From positions 142,332-206,331 of the forward strand of contig NZ_JWLL01000003.1 of assembly GCF_000814025.1 (NCBI RefSeq): a stretch of 64,000 nt of DNA, in the 5' to 3' direction. Of this stretch, positions 1-8,696 are shown one piece after another. The notes under the pieces are model-generated. The model worked only from the letters and a program-made list of their open reading frames with translations. It was not told the origin of the DNA and ran no database searches. The first letter of the stretch is position 1; each line of letters begins with the position of its first letter. This DNA is from Tateyamaria sp. ANG-S1 (lineage in GTDB: Bacteria > Pseudomonadota > Alphaproteobacteria > Rhodobacterales > Rhodobacteraceae). The translations under genes and the position numbers were made by a program.

Positions 1-475
1 GGACAAACCAGCGCACAATGATGAAACAGACGTTGATCTGCCGGGGATTCGCGGGCTTGTTTTTCCCACAGCAGAAGGCACCACTGCCATGACGGCGGGC
101 GCGTGCGGTTCCGGGAAACCGCCCTCGTCAGGCAGCCAGATCAGCGACTTGGGCCACAATGGCCCCTGCGCCATAGACAACGATCTCGGCCGGGTTTCAG
201 GCAAACGCTGGGCCAAGGTTTGGCTCACGGAAAACACGCCCCCAATCGAAGAAGCGATAGCAAAGGTGCAGGAAGCAAACACCCGACACCTCGCCGCCGA
301 TTGCCGAACGAACACAAGTATATGTCACGACAGGTATGACCGTGCTCAACCTCGCAGATGACGGGCGCGAGGGGACTGAAATCACAGCCGCCTCACCAAA
401 ACCACCGATCCCTACTGCCCTTTGATGATCACCCAACCGCTGCCGATGCGGCATGGGTCAACGGCATCCTACATC
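1..475. other. Left edge, no supportable gene
   Basis: I find no reading frame here with convincing start, ribosome site or family resemblance. The minus strand carries an open frame of about 85 codons (197-454) followed, after one stop, by a stretch reading AEIVVYGAGAIVAQVADLA. That looks faintly like the start of a nucleotide-binding fold, so a decayed gene is possible but not demonstrable. Confidence 0.3.
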
Positions 476-958
476 TTACCCTCCATCGATCTGCACCGGC
501 TTGTCCGGGGCCAGATGCACAGGCGCCTCCCCAAACAGATGTGCGACACCCGCCTCATCAAACATCGCCCAGCGCGCGGCGATCAACTGGTACTGCCGCG
601 TCTCGCACCCCCAGGCATCGCGGGTAAAGCGTGACCGCCACACGCCCTCCACACGCAGGGGCAATTGCACAGTGTCCACACCTTCCGCCCGCCAACCGGG
701 GGTCTTGGCGCGCGTCTGAAACAGCAAGGCGCGCAACCGGCGCTCAATGGCCAGCGCCTGCGTGTTGCGGCGCCCGGCAAACACCACCTCTATGGCGGCA
801 CCATCGGGCAGAAAGCCCCGCACAACCAGATCCTGCCGGTTGTTGCGATGCGCCTGCGGCACAAGCCCAACCGTGACCCGCCGGACAGGCGAGCGGAACA
901 GGCCATTGTCCTCATAGGCGGGCGTGATCAGATGTGGAGGGCGGCGAAGGTCAGGCAT
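476..958 (-). CDS. Hypothetical protein, 160 aa
   Basis: I do not recognise the family. The protein starts at an ATG (MPDLRRPPHL) and is basic, with alternating short strand-like segments (VRRVTVGLV, LVVRGFLPDGAAIEVVF) and many arginines. No signal peptide, membrane segment or metal motif is visible. The frame has the third-position GC bias of real genes in this window. It is separated by about 250 bp from the next gene on the same strand, so it probably has its own promoter. It could be a Rhodobacterales-specific cytoplasmic protein; function unknown. Confidence 0.6.
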   Translation of the reverse strand: MPDLRRPPHLITPAYEDNGLFRSPVRRVTVGLVPQAHRNNRQDLVVRGFLPDGAAIEVVFAGRRNTQALAIERRLRALLFQTRAKTPGWRAEGVDTVQLPLRVEGVWRSRFTRDAWGCETRQYQLIAARWAMFDEAGVAHLFGEAPVHLAPDKPVQIDGG

Positions 959-1180
959 GGCGTTATGCCCAACCGGTACCAGCCGGTCGTGAAAAATCGG
1001 TTACGACGCAAGCGGCAAAACTGTGAACATCAGCAATCTTTATACGCTTCGCGCCACGCCAAATAGCAGATTTGCTTCCAGATCTCTCAAGATGCAAACC
1101 CGCCACGCCGAGGCGCGACACTTCCTGAACAAAAGGTTAAGTCGCCCCTGCAAGCCCTTGATCTTACAAGGCTGCGCCCA

Positions 1181-1197
1181 TGTCCCACGCTGGGACA
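1181..1197. other. Perfect hairpin TGTCCCA-CGC-TGGGACA
   Basis: Seven-base perfect arms with a three-base loop lie 12 bases beyond the stop codon of the SLC13 gene. No T-run follows on the minus strand, so it may be a weak terminator, an RNA 3'-end stabiliser or a protein-binding palindrome. Confidence 0.4.
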
Positions 1198-1208
1198 GGT
1201 GGTGCATC

Positions 1209-2987
1209 TCAAAGCGGCCAGATAAACGGAATCACCGCCGAGGCGAGTAGACCCACACTCAAATTCAAAGGGATCCCCACCTTCATAAAGTCGGTGAATT
1301 TATACCCGCCAGGACCATAAACCAGCATATTGGTCTGGTACCCGATCGGCGTCGCAAACGAGGCCGAAGCCGCAACCATAACGGCCACCACCAGAGGCCG
1401 CGGATCAATCCCCAAAGCCGTGGCCAACCCAATCGCGATGGGGGTCAAAACGACCGCCACGGCATTGTTGCTGACCAGCTCCGTCAGGACCGAGGTGAGC
1501 AGGTAAACCGCCCACACGATCAGGAAGGGCGGCAAAACCATCAACCCCGGCGCGACAGCATCCACAATCAACGCCACCGCCCCCGTGGCCTCCAATGCAG
1601 CGCCGATGGCCAGCATCGAAAAGATCAGCGCCAGCAACCGACCATCCACAAAGGAAAACGCCTCATCCGCGTCGATACAGCCGGTGATCAGAACGGTCGC
1701 GACCGCCAGCACCGACAGCATCAGGATCGGCGCCACACCCAAGGCGGCCAGCACCACGATCCCCAACAAAGCCGCCAGCGCAATGGGCGCGTGGCTGCGC
1801 CGAAACTCACGCTGCGAGGGCTTCGATACGTCAACCATATCCATATCAGCAGCCAGACGCTGAATATCCTCGGGCGCGCCCTCCAGCAGCAGCGTGTCGC
1901 CCACCTTCACCACCAGATCATCCAGCTGCCGCCCGATATTCTGGTTCCGCCGGTGCACAGCCAACGGATACACCCCATACCGCCGCCGCAGGCGCAGCGC
2001 GCCAAGGCTCCGACCGATCATGCGGCAACCGGGGGTGATCAAGACCTCCACCGTGGTCGTCTCCACCGCGCCCACCTGATCAATACGCTTGAGCTCCTTG
2101 TTGCGCTGCAGGCTCAGAAGTTCGGTCATCTGGGTGCGCAACACCACCCGGTCCCCCACCTGCAACTGGACGCCAGCCATGTTGCGACGCAAGGACTGGT
2201 CACCCCGGATCACGTCAATCAGGCGCACGCCATCCCGCTTGAACAGCTGCACGCCCGTGACGTCACGGCCAACAAGGTTCGATTCCGGTGGGATCACCGC
2301 CTCGGTAAAGAACTTCATCCGGCTGCGATCACTCAGGAGCCCCGCCATGCTGTCCCGCTCGGGCAGCAGCATGGGTCCAAAAAAGCGCAGATAGATCATG
2401 CCCCAGATCACAAGGATGATCCCCAGCGGGGTCACCTCAAAAATGGTGAAGGGCTCCATGCCCTGGGTCCGCGCGACGCCATCGACCAGCAGGTTGGTCG
2501 AGGTGCCGATCAGCGTCAGCGTGCCGCCAAGAATAGCCGCATAGCTCAGCGGGATCAGCATCTTCGAAGGCGCAAGCCCCATCGTCTTGGCCAGTTGAAT
2601 GATCACTGGGATCATCACGACCACGACGGGCGTATTGGACACGATGGCCGAACTGAGGATGACAAAGGCCATCAACATGACCACGGCCACCGCAGGATTG
2701 GTGCGGGCCTGCCGGTCGGCCAAGCCGGTAAAGGCATCAAGGGCACCAGTCCGCACAAGCGCGCCCATGATGATGAACATCGCCGCAATCGTCCACGGCG
2801 CCGGGTTCGACAATACGCTCAACGCCTGCTCATACGGCAAGGCCCCCATGGCCAACAGAATTGCCGTGCCCGTGATGGCAACCACTTCCGTCGGAAACAG
2901 CTCGCGCAGAAACAACACAAACATGACGCCGACCACCGCCAGTGTCAGTACCGCGTTGCCGGTTTGCGAAAGCTCGATCAGCCCCAT
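1209..2987 (-). CDS. SLC13 (DASS)-family permease with two TrkA-C domains
   Basis: Predicted inner-membrane sodium-coupled anion carrier (sulfate or dicarboxylate type; substrate not determinable). The 592-residue protein has a hydrophobic N-terminal half (about residues 1-195), two consecutive RCK_C/TrkA-C regulatory domains (about 205-290 and 300-380; GRDVTGVQLFKRDGVRL, GRSLGALRLRRRYGVYPL) and a second membrane half. The two SNN/SNT signatures of the family are present (VSNTPVVVV and VSNNAVAVV). I chose the ATG at 2987 (MGLIELSQ) because AAGGA lies seven bases upstream and it avoids overlap with the preceding EamA gene, whose stop is 10 bp away. Likely last gene of that operon. Confidence 0.88.
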   Translation of the reverse strand: MGLIELSQTGNAVLTLAVVGVMFVLFLRELFPTEVVAITGTAILLAMGALPYEQALSVLSNPAPWTIAAMFIIMGALVRTGALDAFTGLADRQARTNPAVAVVMLMAFVILSSAIVSNTPVVVVMIPVIIQLAKTMGLAPSKMLIPLSYAAILGGTLTLIGTSTNLLVDGVARTQGMEPFTIFEVTPLGIILVIWGMIYLRFFGPMLLPERDSMAGLLSDRSRMKFFTEAVIPPESNLVGRDVTGVQLFKRDGVRLIDVIRGDQSLRRNMAGVQLQVGDRVVLRTQMTELLSLQRNKELKRIDQVGAVETTTVEVLITPGCRMIGRSLGALRLRRRYGVYPLAVHRRNQNIGRQLDDLVVKVGDTLLLEGAPEDIQRLAADMDMVDVSKPSQREFRRSHAPIALAALLGIVVLAALGVAPILMLSVLAVATVLITGCIDADEAFSFVDGRLLALIFSMLAIGAALEATGAVALIVDAVAPGLMVLPPFLIVWAVYLLTSVLTELVSNNAVAVVLTPIAIGLATALGIDPRPLVVAVMVAASASFATPIGYQTNMLVYGPGGYKFTDFMKVGIPLNLSVGLLASAVIPFIWPL

Positions 2988-2997
2988 GCCGTGATCC

Positions 2998-3939
2998 TTA
3001 GTCGTGCACAGATCGGCGCACACTGTCCCCCAAGGGGACATGGTCTTCAACCCGGCGCCTGCGCGGTTGAACCAAAAACATACCCAAAAGCATCAGCATA
3101 AGGGCAATCCAGACCGTCGGTGCGTAATCTTCACTCAGGATAAGCCGCGCCCAGAAGACACCGAAGAGGGTCACCAGAAAACTGACCTGCACCGCAAAGA
3201 CGGGACCTGCACGCCCAACAAGCCAAACATAACCCGCATAGACCAGCACATGGATCGTCGCACTCAACATCAGGGCAAGCTCTGCCGCGCCATAGGAAGG
3301 GCGCGGATCAATCCACTGGCCGCTGAAGAGGGCGAGCGGCAAGGCGATGATCGACCCGACGATGGATGCGCCCCACAGCACCTGTATCGCATCCAGCCCC
3401 GCCGTGCCCCAGCGGGCCACATAGTTGCCCTCAAACGCATAGAACAGACCGGAGATCAGGCCCACGAACACCCATAGGACCGGAATGCCACCCGCCAGGG
3501 TCGCACCGGGCAGCACGATCAGCATCACGGCGGTCAATCCGACGCACAGGCCACCAAATCGCCGCCATTCAAACCGGTCAAGGCCGAGGGAGAGCGCAAT
3601 CGGAAAAGCCCAGATCGGGATCATGCTCAGCAGGATCGACATGATCCCCGACGGCAGATGCACCGCCGCCTGATAGCTGGCAGAGTTCGGCAGGACGGAC
3701 CCAATCAGCGCGATCACCACATAGACCCGCATCTGTGCGGCCCCGAGCGGCAGTGAAAGCCCTCGCACAACGGCCAGGAAGGTCATCACGACCGCACCGA
3801 TTACCAATTGCCAAAACAGAAGTCCGAAATGCTGGTAGCCAGTGCTGACAGCGATCTTGGTTAGGGGCATGGTCAGCCCCCACCCGGCCCCCAGCACCAC
3901 AAGGACCAGGCTGAACCCCAGCGCCGCGCGCCCTGTCAC
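2998..3939 (-). CDS. EamA/DMT-family transporter
   Basis: Ten-helix drug/metabolite exporter of 313 residues with two repeated EamA halves (about residues 8-145 and 155-295). The first half carries GAGWGLTMPLTKIAV, a typical EamA helix-1 motif. Substrate unknown; relatives export amino acids or metabolites. The start is a GTG overlapping the upstream gene's stop (GTGA, four bases), implying translational coupling with the YmdB-type gene. The C-terminus is a short basic cytoplasmic tail (QPRRRRVEDHV). Confidence 0.88.
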   Translation of the reverse strand: MTGRAALGFSLVLVVLGAGWGLTMPLTKIAVSTGYQHFGLLFWQLVIGAVVMTFLAVVRGLSLPLGAAQMRVYVVIALIGSVLPNSASYQAAVHLPSGIMSILLSMIPIWAFPIALSLGLDRFEWRRFGGLCVGLTAVMLIVLPGATLAGGIPVLWVFVGLISGLFYAFEGNYVARWGTAGLDAIQVLWGASIVGSIIALPLALFSGQWIDPRPSYGAAELALMLSATIHVLVYAGYVWLVGRAGPVFAVQVSFLVTLFGVFWARLILSEDYAPTVWIALMLMLLGMFLVQPRRRRVEDHVPLGDSVRRSVHD

Positions 3940-4745
3940 GGCCCACTGGCCCGCAGCAGCCCTCCCTCGCGCACCATCTCGATCCGCGTGGCACGTCCAT
4001 CGTCGCCCGTCTCGACATAGACGCCCGACAGCGTGGCAGGGCCAAGGGCGGGCGCAAACCGTTCCTTCGGCATGCCGGTGATAAAGCGGCGCAGGGGTTC
4101 GTCGCGCTGCATCCCGATGACCGAGTTATAGTCACCACACATGCCCGCATCGGTCAGATAGGCACAGCCCTTGGACAGGATCATGGCATCCGCCGTCGGT
4201 ACATGGGTGTGGGTGCCCACCATCAGGCTCGCCCGCCCGTCACACCAATGGCCCATGGCCATCTTCTCAGACGTCGCCTCGCAATGAAAATCCACGATGA
4301 TCGCGTCGGCCTGACCGCCCAGAGGATGGGTCCGGAACACCGTTTCCAGGGCAGAGAACGGATCATCAAAGGGCCGCTTCATGAACACCTGACCCAGCGC
4401 TTGCGCCACCAGCACTTTTTTCCCGTTCCGGGCCGTGAACAGCCGCGCGCCCTTGCCCGGTGCCGCCTTCGAGAAATTAAGGGGCCGAATAATGCGCGGC
4501 TCCTGCGCGATAAAGCCCAGCATGTCCTTCTGATCAAAGGCATGATCGCCAAGCGTCACGCAGTCTGCGCCTGCCTCAAGCAACACCTTGGCATGCGCAC
4601 CAGACAGCCCCATGCCCGAGGTCGCGTTCTCGCCGTTGACCACGACGAAATCGAGATCCCACTCGGTACGCAAACGCGGTAGATTATCGGTGATCGCCTG
4701 ACGGCCCGCACGGCCCATCACATCACCCAGAAAAAGCAGTTTCAT
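3936..4745 (-). CDS. ymdB: YmdB-type metallophosphoesterase (TIGR00282 family)
   Basis: Cytoplasmic dinuclear-metal phosphodiesterase of 269 residues; characterised relatives hydrolyse 2',3'-cyclic nucleotides. Metal-ligand motifs are visible in order: LGDVMGRAGR at the N-terminus, NGENATSGMG near residue 37, DHAFDQKD, FHCEATSEK and GTHTHVPTAD. The frame is open further upstream, but MKLLFLGD at 4745 is the conserved family start. It sits just downstream of 5-formyl-THF cyclo-ligase. The EamA gene overlaps its stop by four bases. Confidence 0.92.
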   Translation of the reverse strand: MKLLFLGDVMGRAGRQAITDNLPRLRTEWDLDFVVVNGENATSGMGLSGAHAKVLLEAGADCVTLGDHAFDQKDMLGFIAQEPRIIRPLNFSKAAPGKGARLFTARNGKKVLVAQALGQVFMKRPFDDPFSALETVFRTHPLGGQADAIIVDFHCEATSEKMAMGHWCDGRASLMVGTHTHVPTADAMILSKGCAYLTDAGMCGDYNSVIGMQRDEPLRRFITGMPKERFAPALGPATLSGVYVETGDDGRATRIEMVREGGLLRASGP

Positions 4746-4808
4746 ACCTGCCCATATGCCCCGACGGACGGGAACGGCAAGCGAAATGCGCCAGCCCATG
4801 TCCCTTCT

Positions 4809-4860
4809 CTGTTTCAAAAAAAATCCCGGGGGACGGCCGCAGGCCGGGGGGCTGGCCCCC
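4809..4860. repeat. Interspersed repeat family B copy (CTGTTTCAAAAA type)
   Basis: The sequence CTGTTTCAAAAAAAATCCC is followed by a G-rich hairpin (GGGGGCTGGCCCCC) ending at the stop codon of the cyclo-ligase. Related copies start at 19810 and 56775, and a diverged one lies at 15554-15590. Probably acts as a transcript end for the minus-strand cyclo-ligase. Confidence 0.6.
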
Positions 4861-5415
4861 TCAGACCTCGATGATGTCGGTGTCGGTCACGATCATATCG
4901 AGCGTCTGATCAGTAGGCTCCAGGGGCAGGTCCGGCATTTCCTGCGCGCCATAGGCGAACCCTATGGCAAGGGTCGCGCGCCGCGCGCGCAGCCCTTCCA
5001 GCGTCCGATCATAGAAACCACCACCATAACCAAGACGCCCGCCCGTTCGGGTAAAGGCCACAAGGGGCACAATCACGATCTCAGGCTCCAGCAGGTCCTC
5101 GACCGCGGGGACCTGCGCACCGAATGGCCCCTCGGCCATCGGCGCATCGGGGGTCCAACGGGAAAAGACCAGCGGCTGCCCCGCCGCCCGGATCACCGGT
5201 ACGGCGACAGGGCCATGTGCTGCGGCCTCGGACATCGCAGGAAGCGGATCAATCTCCGACCGGATAGGCATGTAGCCCGACAAGGGCACACCGCGATAGC
5301 CAGCCAGAACGGAGGACAACAGGCCGGACCCCCCGCCCGCATCCAGATCAAACGCCGCCTTGCGTGCCGCAAAGGCTGCCTTGCGGATGGCTGCTTTTTC
5401 GTCTGTCAGTCCCAT
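4861..5415 (-). CDS. 5-formyltetrahydrofolate cyclo-ligase
   Basis: ATP-dependent conversion of 5-formyl-THF to 5,10-methenyl-THF in cytoplasmic folate metabolism. The 184-residue product has the basic N-terminus (KAAIRKAAFAARKAA), the central VPVIRAAGQPLVF segment and the diagnostic GYGGGFYDRTLEGL nucleotide/substrate loop near residue 130. An open extension exists upstream but contains repeat sequence; the ATG at 5415 follows a GGGGGTAC-type ribosome site. Its neighbour ymdB is a frequent partner. It is preceded only by a 67-bp gap after mgtE. Confidence 0.92.
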   Translation of the reverse strand: MGLTDEKAAIRKAAFAARKAAFDLDAGGGSGLLSSVLAGYRGVPLSGYMPIRSEIDPLPAMSEAAAHGPVAVPVIRAAGQPLVFSRWTPDAPMAEGPFGAQVPAVEDLLEPEIVIVPLVAFTRTGGRLGYGGGFYDRTLEGLRARRATLAIGFAYGAQEMPDLPLEPTDQTLDMIVTDTDIIEV

Positions 5416-5429
5416 GAGTACCCCCCTAC

Positions 5430-5484
5430 GGGACGGTGGGCGGGGCGGCTTTGCGCGCCAGCGCAAACAGCGTCCGCACCCGTC
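5430..5484. repeat. Interspersed repeat family C copy with hairpin
   Basis: Starts with GGGACGGTGGGCGGGGCG, identical over 18 bases to 49548-49565, and contains the hairpin TTTGCGC-GCCA-GCGCAAA (5450-5467). It fills the gap between the end of mgtE and the start of the cyclo-ligase, so it may separate the two transcripts. A diverged relative is at 13911-13966. Confidence 0.65.
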
Positions 5485-6877
5485 ACAACAGCACCGCCGC
5501 AGCAAGGCCCAGAAAGGCAAAGAACCCAACCACGTCGGTCACAGTCGTCACGAACGCGCCCGACGCCAGCGCCGGATCAATCCCGATCCGGTCAAGAACA
5601 ATGGGAATGCCAGTGCCAGCCAAACCCGCCACAACCATGTTCACGACCATGGCCGCCGCAATCACATAGCCCAACGCGGGTGAGCCGAACCAGATGATGC
5701 CAATCACTCCCATCACCACGGCAAAGACGGCTCCGTTGATCAGCCCCACCAGAACCTCGCGCCGGATCACGCGCCACACATTCGCACCTGTCAGGTCCTT
5801 GGTGGCCAGCGCACGGGTCGCCACGGTCAGCGATTGCGTGCCCGCATTGCCCCCCATCGACGCCACAATCGGCATCAATACGGCCAAGGCCACGATCTGC
5901 GCGATGGCCGCGTCGAACTGCGCAATCACAAGCGAAGCAAGGATCGACGTCACAAGGTTCACGGCCAGCCAGGGAATGCGCCGCTTCGTCGTCTCCCGTA
6001 CGGAATCGGACAGCGCCGACTCCTCGCCCACCCCGGCCAGACGCAAGATGTCCTCCTCGTGCTCGTCATCCAGCACGGCCATCGCGTCGTCGATGGTGAT
6101 CAGACCAATCAACCGCCCCTCGTCATCGACAACAGGGGCCGAAATCAGGTGGTACTGGTTAAAGGCATAGGCAACATCGCTTTCTTCCTGGGTGGCGGGA
6201 ATGACCTGAAACGTCTCCTCCACCAGATCAGCGAGTGGCACTTCGCGGCGCGAGCGCATGAGCTTGCCCAAGGTGACATTGCCGACCGGATGCAGGCGCG
6301 GATCGACCAGGACGATGTGGTAAAACTGCTTGGGCAACGCATCCTCGTCCGCACTGCGCAGGCGATCAATCGCCTCGCCCACGGTCCAGTGCTCGGGTGC
6401 CATGACAACCTCGCGCTGCATGAGGCGGCCCGCGGAGTATTCGGGAAAGGCCAGTGACTGCTCGACCAGCGCGCGGTCCGTATCCTCAAGCGCGTCGAGG
6501 ATCTTTTCCTGCTGCGCATCATCCAGGTCCTCGACCAGATCCACAACGTCATCGCTGTCCAGATCACGCACCGCCTCGGCCAGTACGGCCGGCTTAAGGA
6601 CGCCGATCACCTCTTCCCGGATCGACTCGTCCAGTTCCGACAGGATGTCACCGTCAAACTCGCGGTCGTAGAGCCGGATCAGGCGCGACCGGTCAAAGGC
6701 GTTGATCTGTTCCAGAAGGTCAGCAATGTCGGCCGCGTGCAGCGGCTCCATCAGCTTGGTCAGCTGCTCGCGATCCTCGATATCGACAGCGTAAAGGATC
6801 GCGGAAACGTCCTTGCGTTCAAGGACATAGGCGTTCTCGTCCTGGGCGGGTTCAGTCACGTCAATCTGATCTGACAT
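5483..6877 (-). CDS. mgtE: Magnesium transporter MgtE
   Basis: Dimeric Mg2+ channel of the inner membrane gated by cytosolic Mg2+. The 464-residue protein shows the standard order: acidic N-domain (about residues 30-130), paired CBS domains (about 135-260, with DEGRLIGLITIDDAMAVL) and five membrane helices (about 285-464) including the pore motif region MPIVASMGGNAGTQSLTV. I used the ATG at 6877 (MSDQIDVTE), preceded by GAAGGGAGA; the frame runs 60 codons further up but without homology. Diverges from the guanine deaminase gene with a 113-bp shared promoter region. Confidence 0.95.
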   Translation of the reverse strand: MSDQIDVTEPAQDENAYVLERKDVSAILYAVDIEDREQLTKLMEPLHAADIADLLEQINAFDRSRLIRLYDREFDGDILSELDESIREEVIGVLKPAVLAEAVRDLDSDDVVDLVEDLDDAQQEKILDALEDTDRALVEQSLAFPEYSAGRLMQREVVMAPEHWTVGEAIDRLRSADEDALPKQFYHIVLVDPRLHPVGNVTLGKLMRSRREVPLADLVEETFQVIPATQEESDVAYAFNQYHLISAPVVDDEGRLIGLITIDDAMAVLDDEHEEDILRLAGVGEESALSDSVRETTKRRIPWLAVNLVTSILASLVIAQFDAAIAQIVALAVLMPIVASMGGNAGTQSLTVATRALATKDLTGANVWRVIRREVLVGLINGAVFAVVMGVIGIIWFGSPALGYVIAAAMVVNMVVAGLAGTGIPIVLDRIGIDPALASGAFVTTVTDVVGFFAFLGLAAAVLL

Positions 6878-6990
6878 GGCGTGCGTCTCCCTTCCTTCGC
6901 GTCTGGCCAGACCATAGGGCGCACCCCTTGGGCTGACAATGGGCCGGATTTCGCTTTGCGCTGTTCGGGCCGCCTCGGCATAAGGCGGGG

Positions 6991-8277
6991 ATGACAAATG
7001 CACAGCTTTTGACCGGCCATGTCCTGACCTTCTCCGACGACCCGTTCGTGGTCCCATGGACCGACGCCGTGCGGATCGAGGAAGACAGTGCCGTTCTGAT
7101 TGAAAACGGTCGGATCACGGCCATCGGCGCGGACGCCATGGCAAGGGGCGCAGATGCCACACGCCACGACTACCCCGGCCACCTGATCTGCCCCGGATTT
7201 GTCGACGCACACGCCCACTACCCGCAGACGGCCATCATCGCGTCCTGGGGCAAGCGGCTGATCGACTGGCTCAACACCTACACCTTCCCCGAAGAGATGC
7301 GCTTTGGTGATCCTGCCTATGCGCAGGCTACGTCCGAACGCTACCTGGACCTGCTGCTTGATCACGGCACCACGTCCGTTGCCAGCTTCTGCACGATCCA
7401 CCCGGAAAGCGTCGATGCCCTCTTCACCGCAGCCGCCTACCGCAACATGGCCGTGGTCGCGGGCAAGACCTGCATGGACCGCAACGCACCCGACGGGCTG
7501 CGCGACACGGCGCAGTCCGCCTATGACGACAGCAAGGCGCTGCTGCAGCGCTGGCACGGCATAGGCCGCGCGCGCTACGCCATCACGCCACGCTTCTCGC
7601 CCACCTCGACCGAAGACCAACTGGCCGCCCTCGGCGCGCTCTGGGCCGAGCATCCCGATGCGCTGATGCAAACGCATCTGAGCGAACAGGTGGACGAGAT
7701 CGAATGGGTCCGCGGCCTCTACCCCACCGCGCGCGACTATCTCGACACGTACGAGGTCCATGGCCTCCTCGGCGCACGAGGCCTTTACGGCCACGCCATC
7801 CATCTGGAACCGCGCGAGATTGACCGGCTGCGCGAGGTGGAAGGCGGACTGGTGCATTGCCCGACCTCCAACACGTTCATCGGCTCCGGTCTCTTTGACC
7901 TGATGGGCCTCACGTCCCAGGGGCTGCGCGCAGGCCTTGCGACGGACACGGGCGGCGGTTCATCCTTTTCGATGCTGCGCTCCATGGCAGCAGCCTACGA
8001 GATCGCGCAACTGCGCGGCGTGGCAGTCCACGCTGCGCAACTCCTTTGGCTCGCCACGGCAGGTTCGGCCCGCGTGCTGCACCGTCAGGACGAAATCGGA
8101 CAGATCGCGCCGGGACTTGCCGCCGACCTGTGCGTGCTGAACCTCGCCTCCACACCCGCTATCGCGCAACGCCACGCGCGGGCGGATGATGTCTGGGACG
8201 CCATCTTTCCCACCATCATGATGGGCGATGACCGGGCCGTGGCGGATGTCTGGGTCGCAGGGCAGCGGCGCACCTAG
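6991..8277 (+). CDS. guaD: Guanine deaminase
   Basis: Zinc amidohydrolase converting guanine to xanthine and ammonia in purine salvage/catabolism. The 428-residue chain has the metal HxH at about H74/H76 (GFVDAHAHYPQT), the conserved QTHLSEQ and GHAIHL histidine motifs, and DTGGGSSFSML near the active-site aspartate. Length matches the family. ATG is preceded by AAGGCGGGG. Its stop overlaps the convergent stop of the CAP-domain gene by two bases. A second purine deaminase lies on the opposite strand just beyond. Confidence 0.93.
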   Translation: MTNAQLLTGHVLTFSDDPFVVPWTDAVRIEEDSAVLIENGRITAIGADAMARGADATRHDYPGHLICPGFVDAHAHYPQTAIIASWGKRLIDWLNTYTFPEEMRFGDPAYAQATSERYLDLLLDHGTTSVASFCTIHPESVDALFTAAAYRNMAVVAGKTCMDRNAPDGLRDTAQSAYDDSKALLQRWHGIGRARYAITPRFSPTSTEDQLAALGALWAEHPDALMQTHLSEQVDEIEWVRGLYPTARDYLDTYEVHGLLGARGLYGHAIHLEPREIDRLREVEGGLVHCPTSNTFIGSGLFDLMGLTSQGLRAGLATDTGGGSSFSMLRSMAAAYEIAQLRGVAVHAAQLLWLATAGSARVLHRQDEIGQIAPGLAADLCVLNLASTPAIAQRHARADDVWDAIFPTIMMGDDRAVADVWVAGQRRT

Positions 8278-8696
8278 CAGGGCGCGGCCAGAACCATCAC
8301 CCAGATGTTGCCGGGCGTCTGCGCCAGCCCAACCGCCTGCGCCTGCCGGTGCAGGATGTTGCGGCGATGACCGCGCGACGCCATCCACGACGCCATCACT
8401 TCGGTCAGCGACCGCTGGCCCGAGGCGATGTTTTCCGCCCCAAAACAAAACCGGTATCCGCCGCGCGTCAGACGCTGGCCAATGTCGGAGCCGTCCGAGC
8501 CGCTATGGGAAAAAAAACCGTTGGCGGCCATGTCACGCGCATGACCAGCCGCCACAGCCTCAAGCACCGGATCATAAACCAGAGGCGCCCGGTTCTGTGC
8601 CGCGCGTTCGGCGTTGATGGCGGCCAAGGCCACAGGATCAGCCGACACGACAGACCCAAGCACAGCAAACACCCCGATCAGAACAAAATGCCTCAT
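8274..8696 (-). CDS. Secreted CAP (SCP/PR1)-domain protein
   Basis: A small exported protein of 140 residues with a signal peptide (MRHFVLIGVFAVLGSVVSA, cleavage after about residue 19) and one CAP domain. CAP hallmarks are visible: INAERAAQNRAPL, AAGHARDMAANGFFSHSG, AENIASG and HRRNIL. Periplasmic or extracellular; bacterial CAP proteins have no settled common function. The ATG overlaps the upstream amidohydrolase stop (ATGA), so it is co-translated with it. Confidence 0.88.
   Translation of the reverse strand: MRHFVLIGVFAVLGSVVSADPVALAAINAERAAQNRAPLVYDPVLEAVAAGHARDMAANGFFSHSGSDGSDIGQRLTRGGYRFCFGAENIASGQRSLTEVMASWMASRGHRRNILHRQAQAVGLAQTPGNIWVMVLAAPC

Noticed and set aside
1791..3101. 436-codon plus-strand frame opposite the SLC13 and EamA genes
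   Set aside because: His/Gln/Arg-rich shadow translation; the minus strand shows clear transporter motifs.
5416..5482. 6S RNA (ssrS), expected next to 5-formyl-THF cyclo-ligase in many proteobacteria
   Set aside because: Only 67 bp are available and they are occupied by a family C repeat hairpin.
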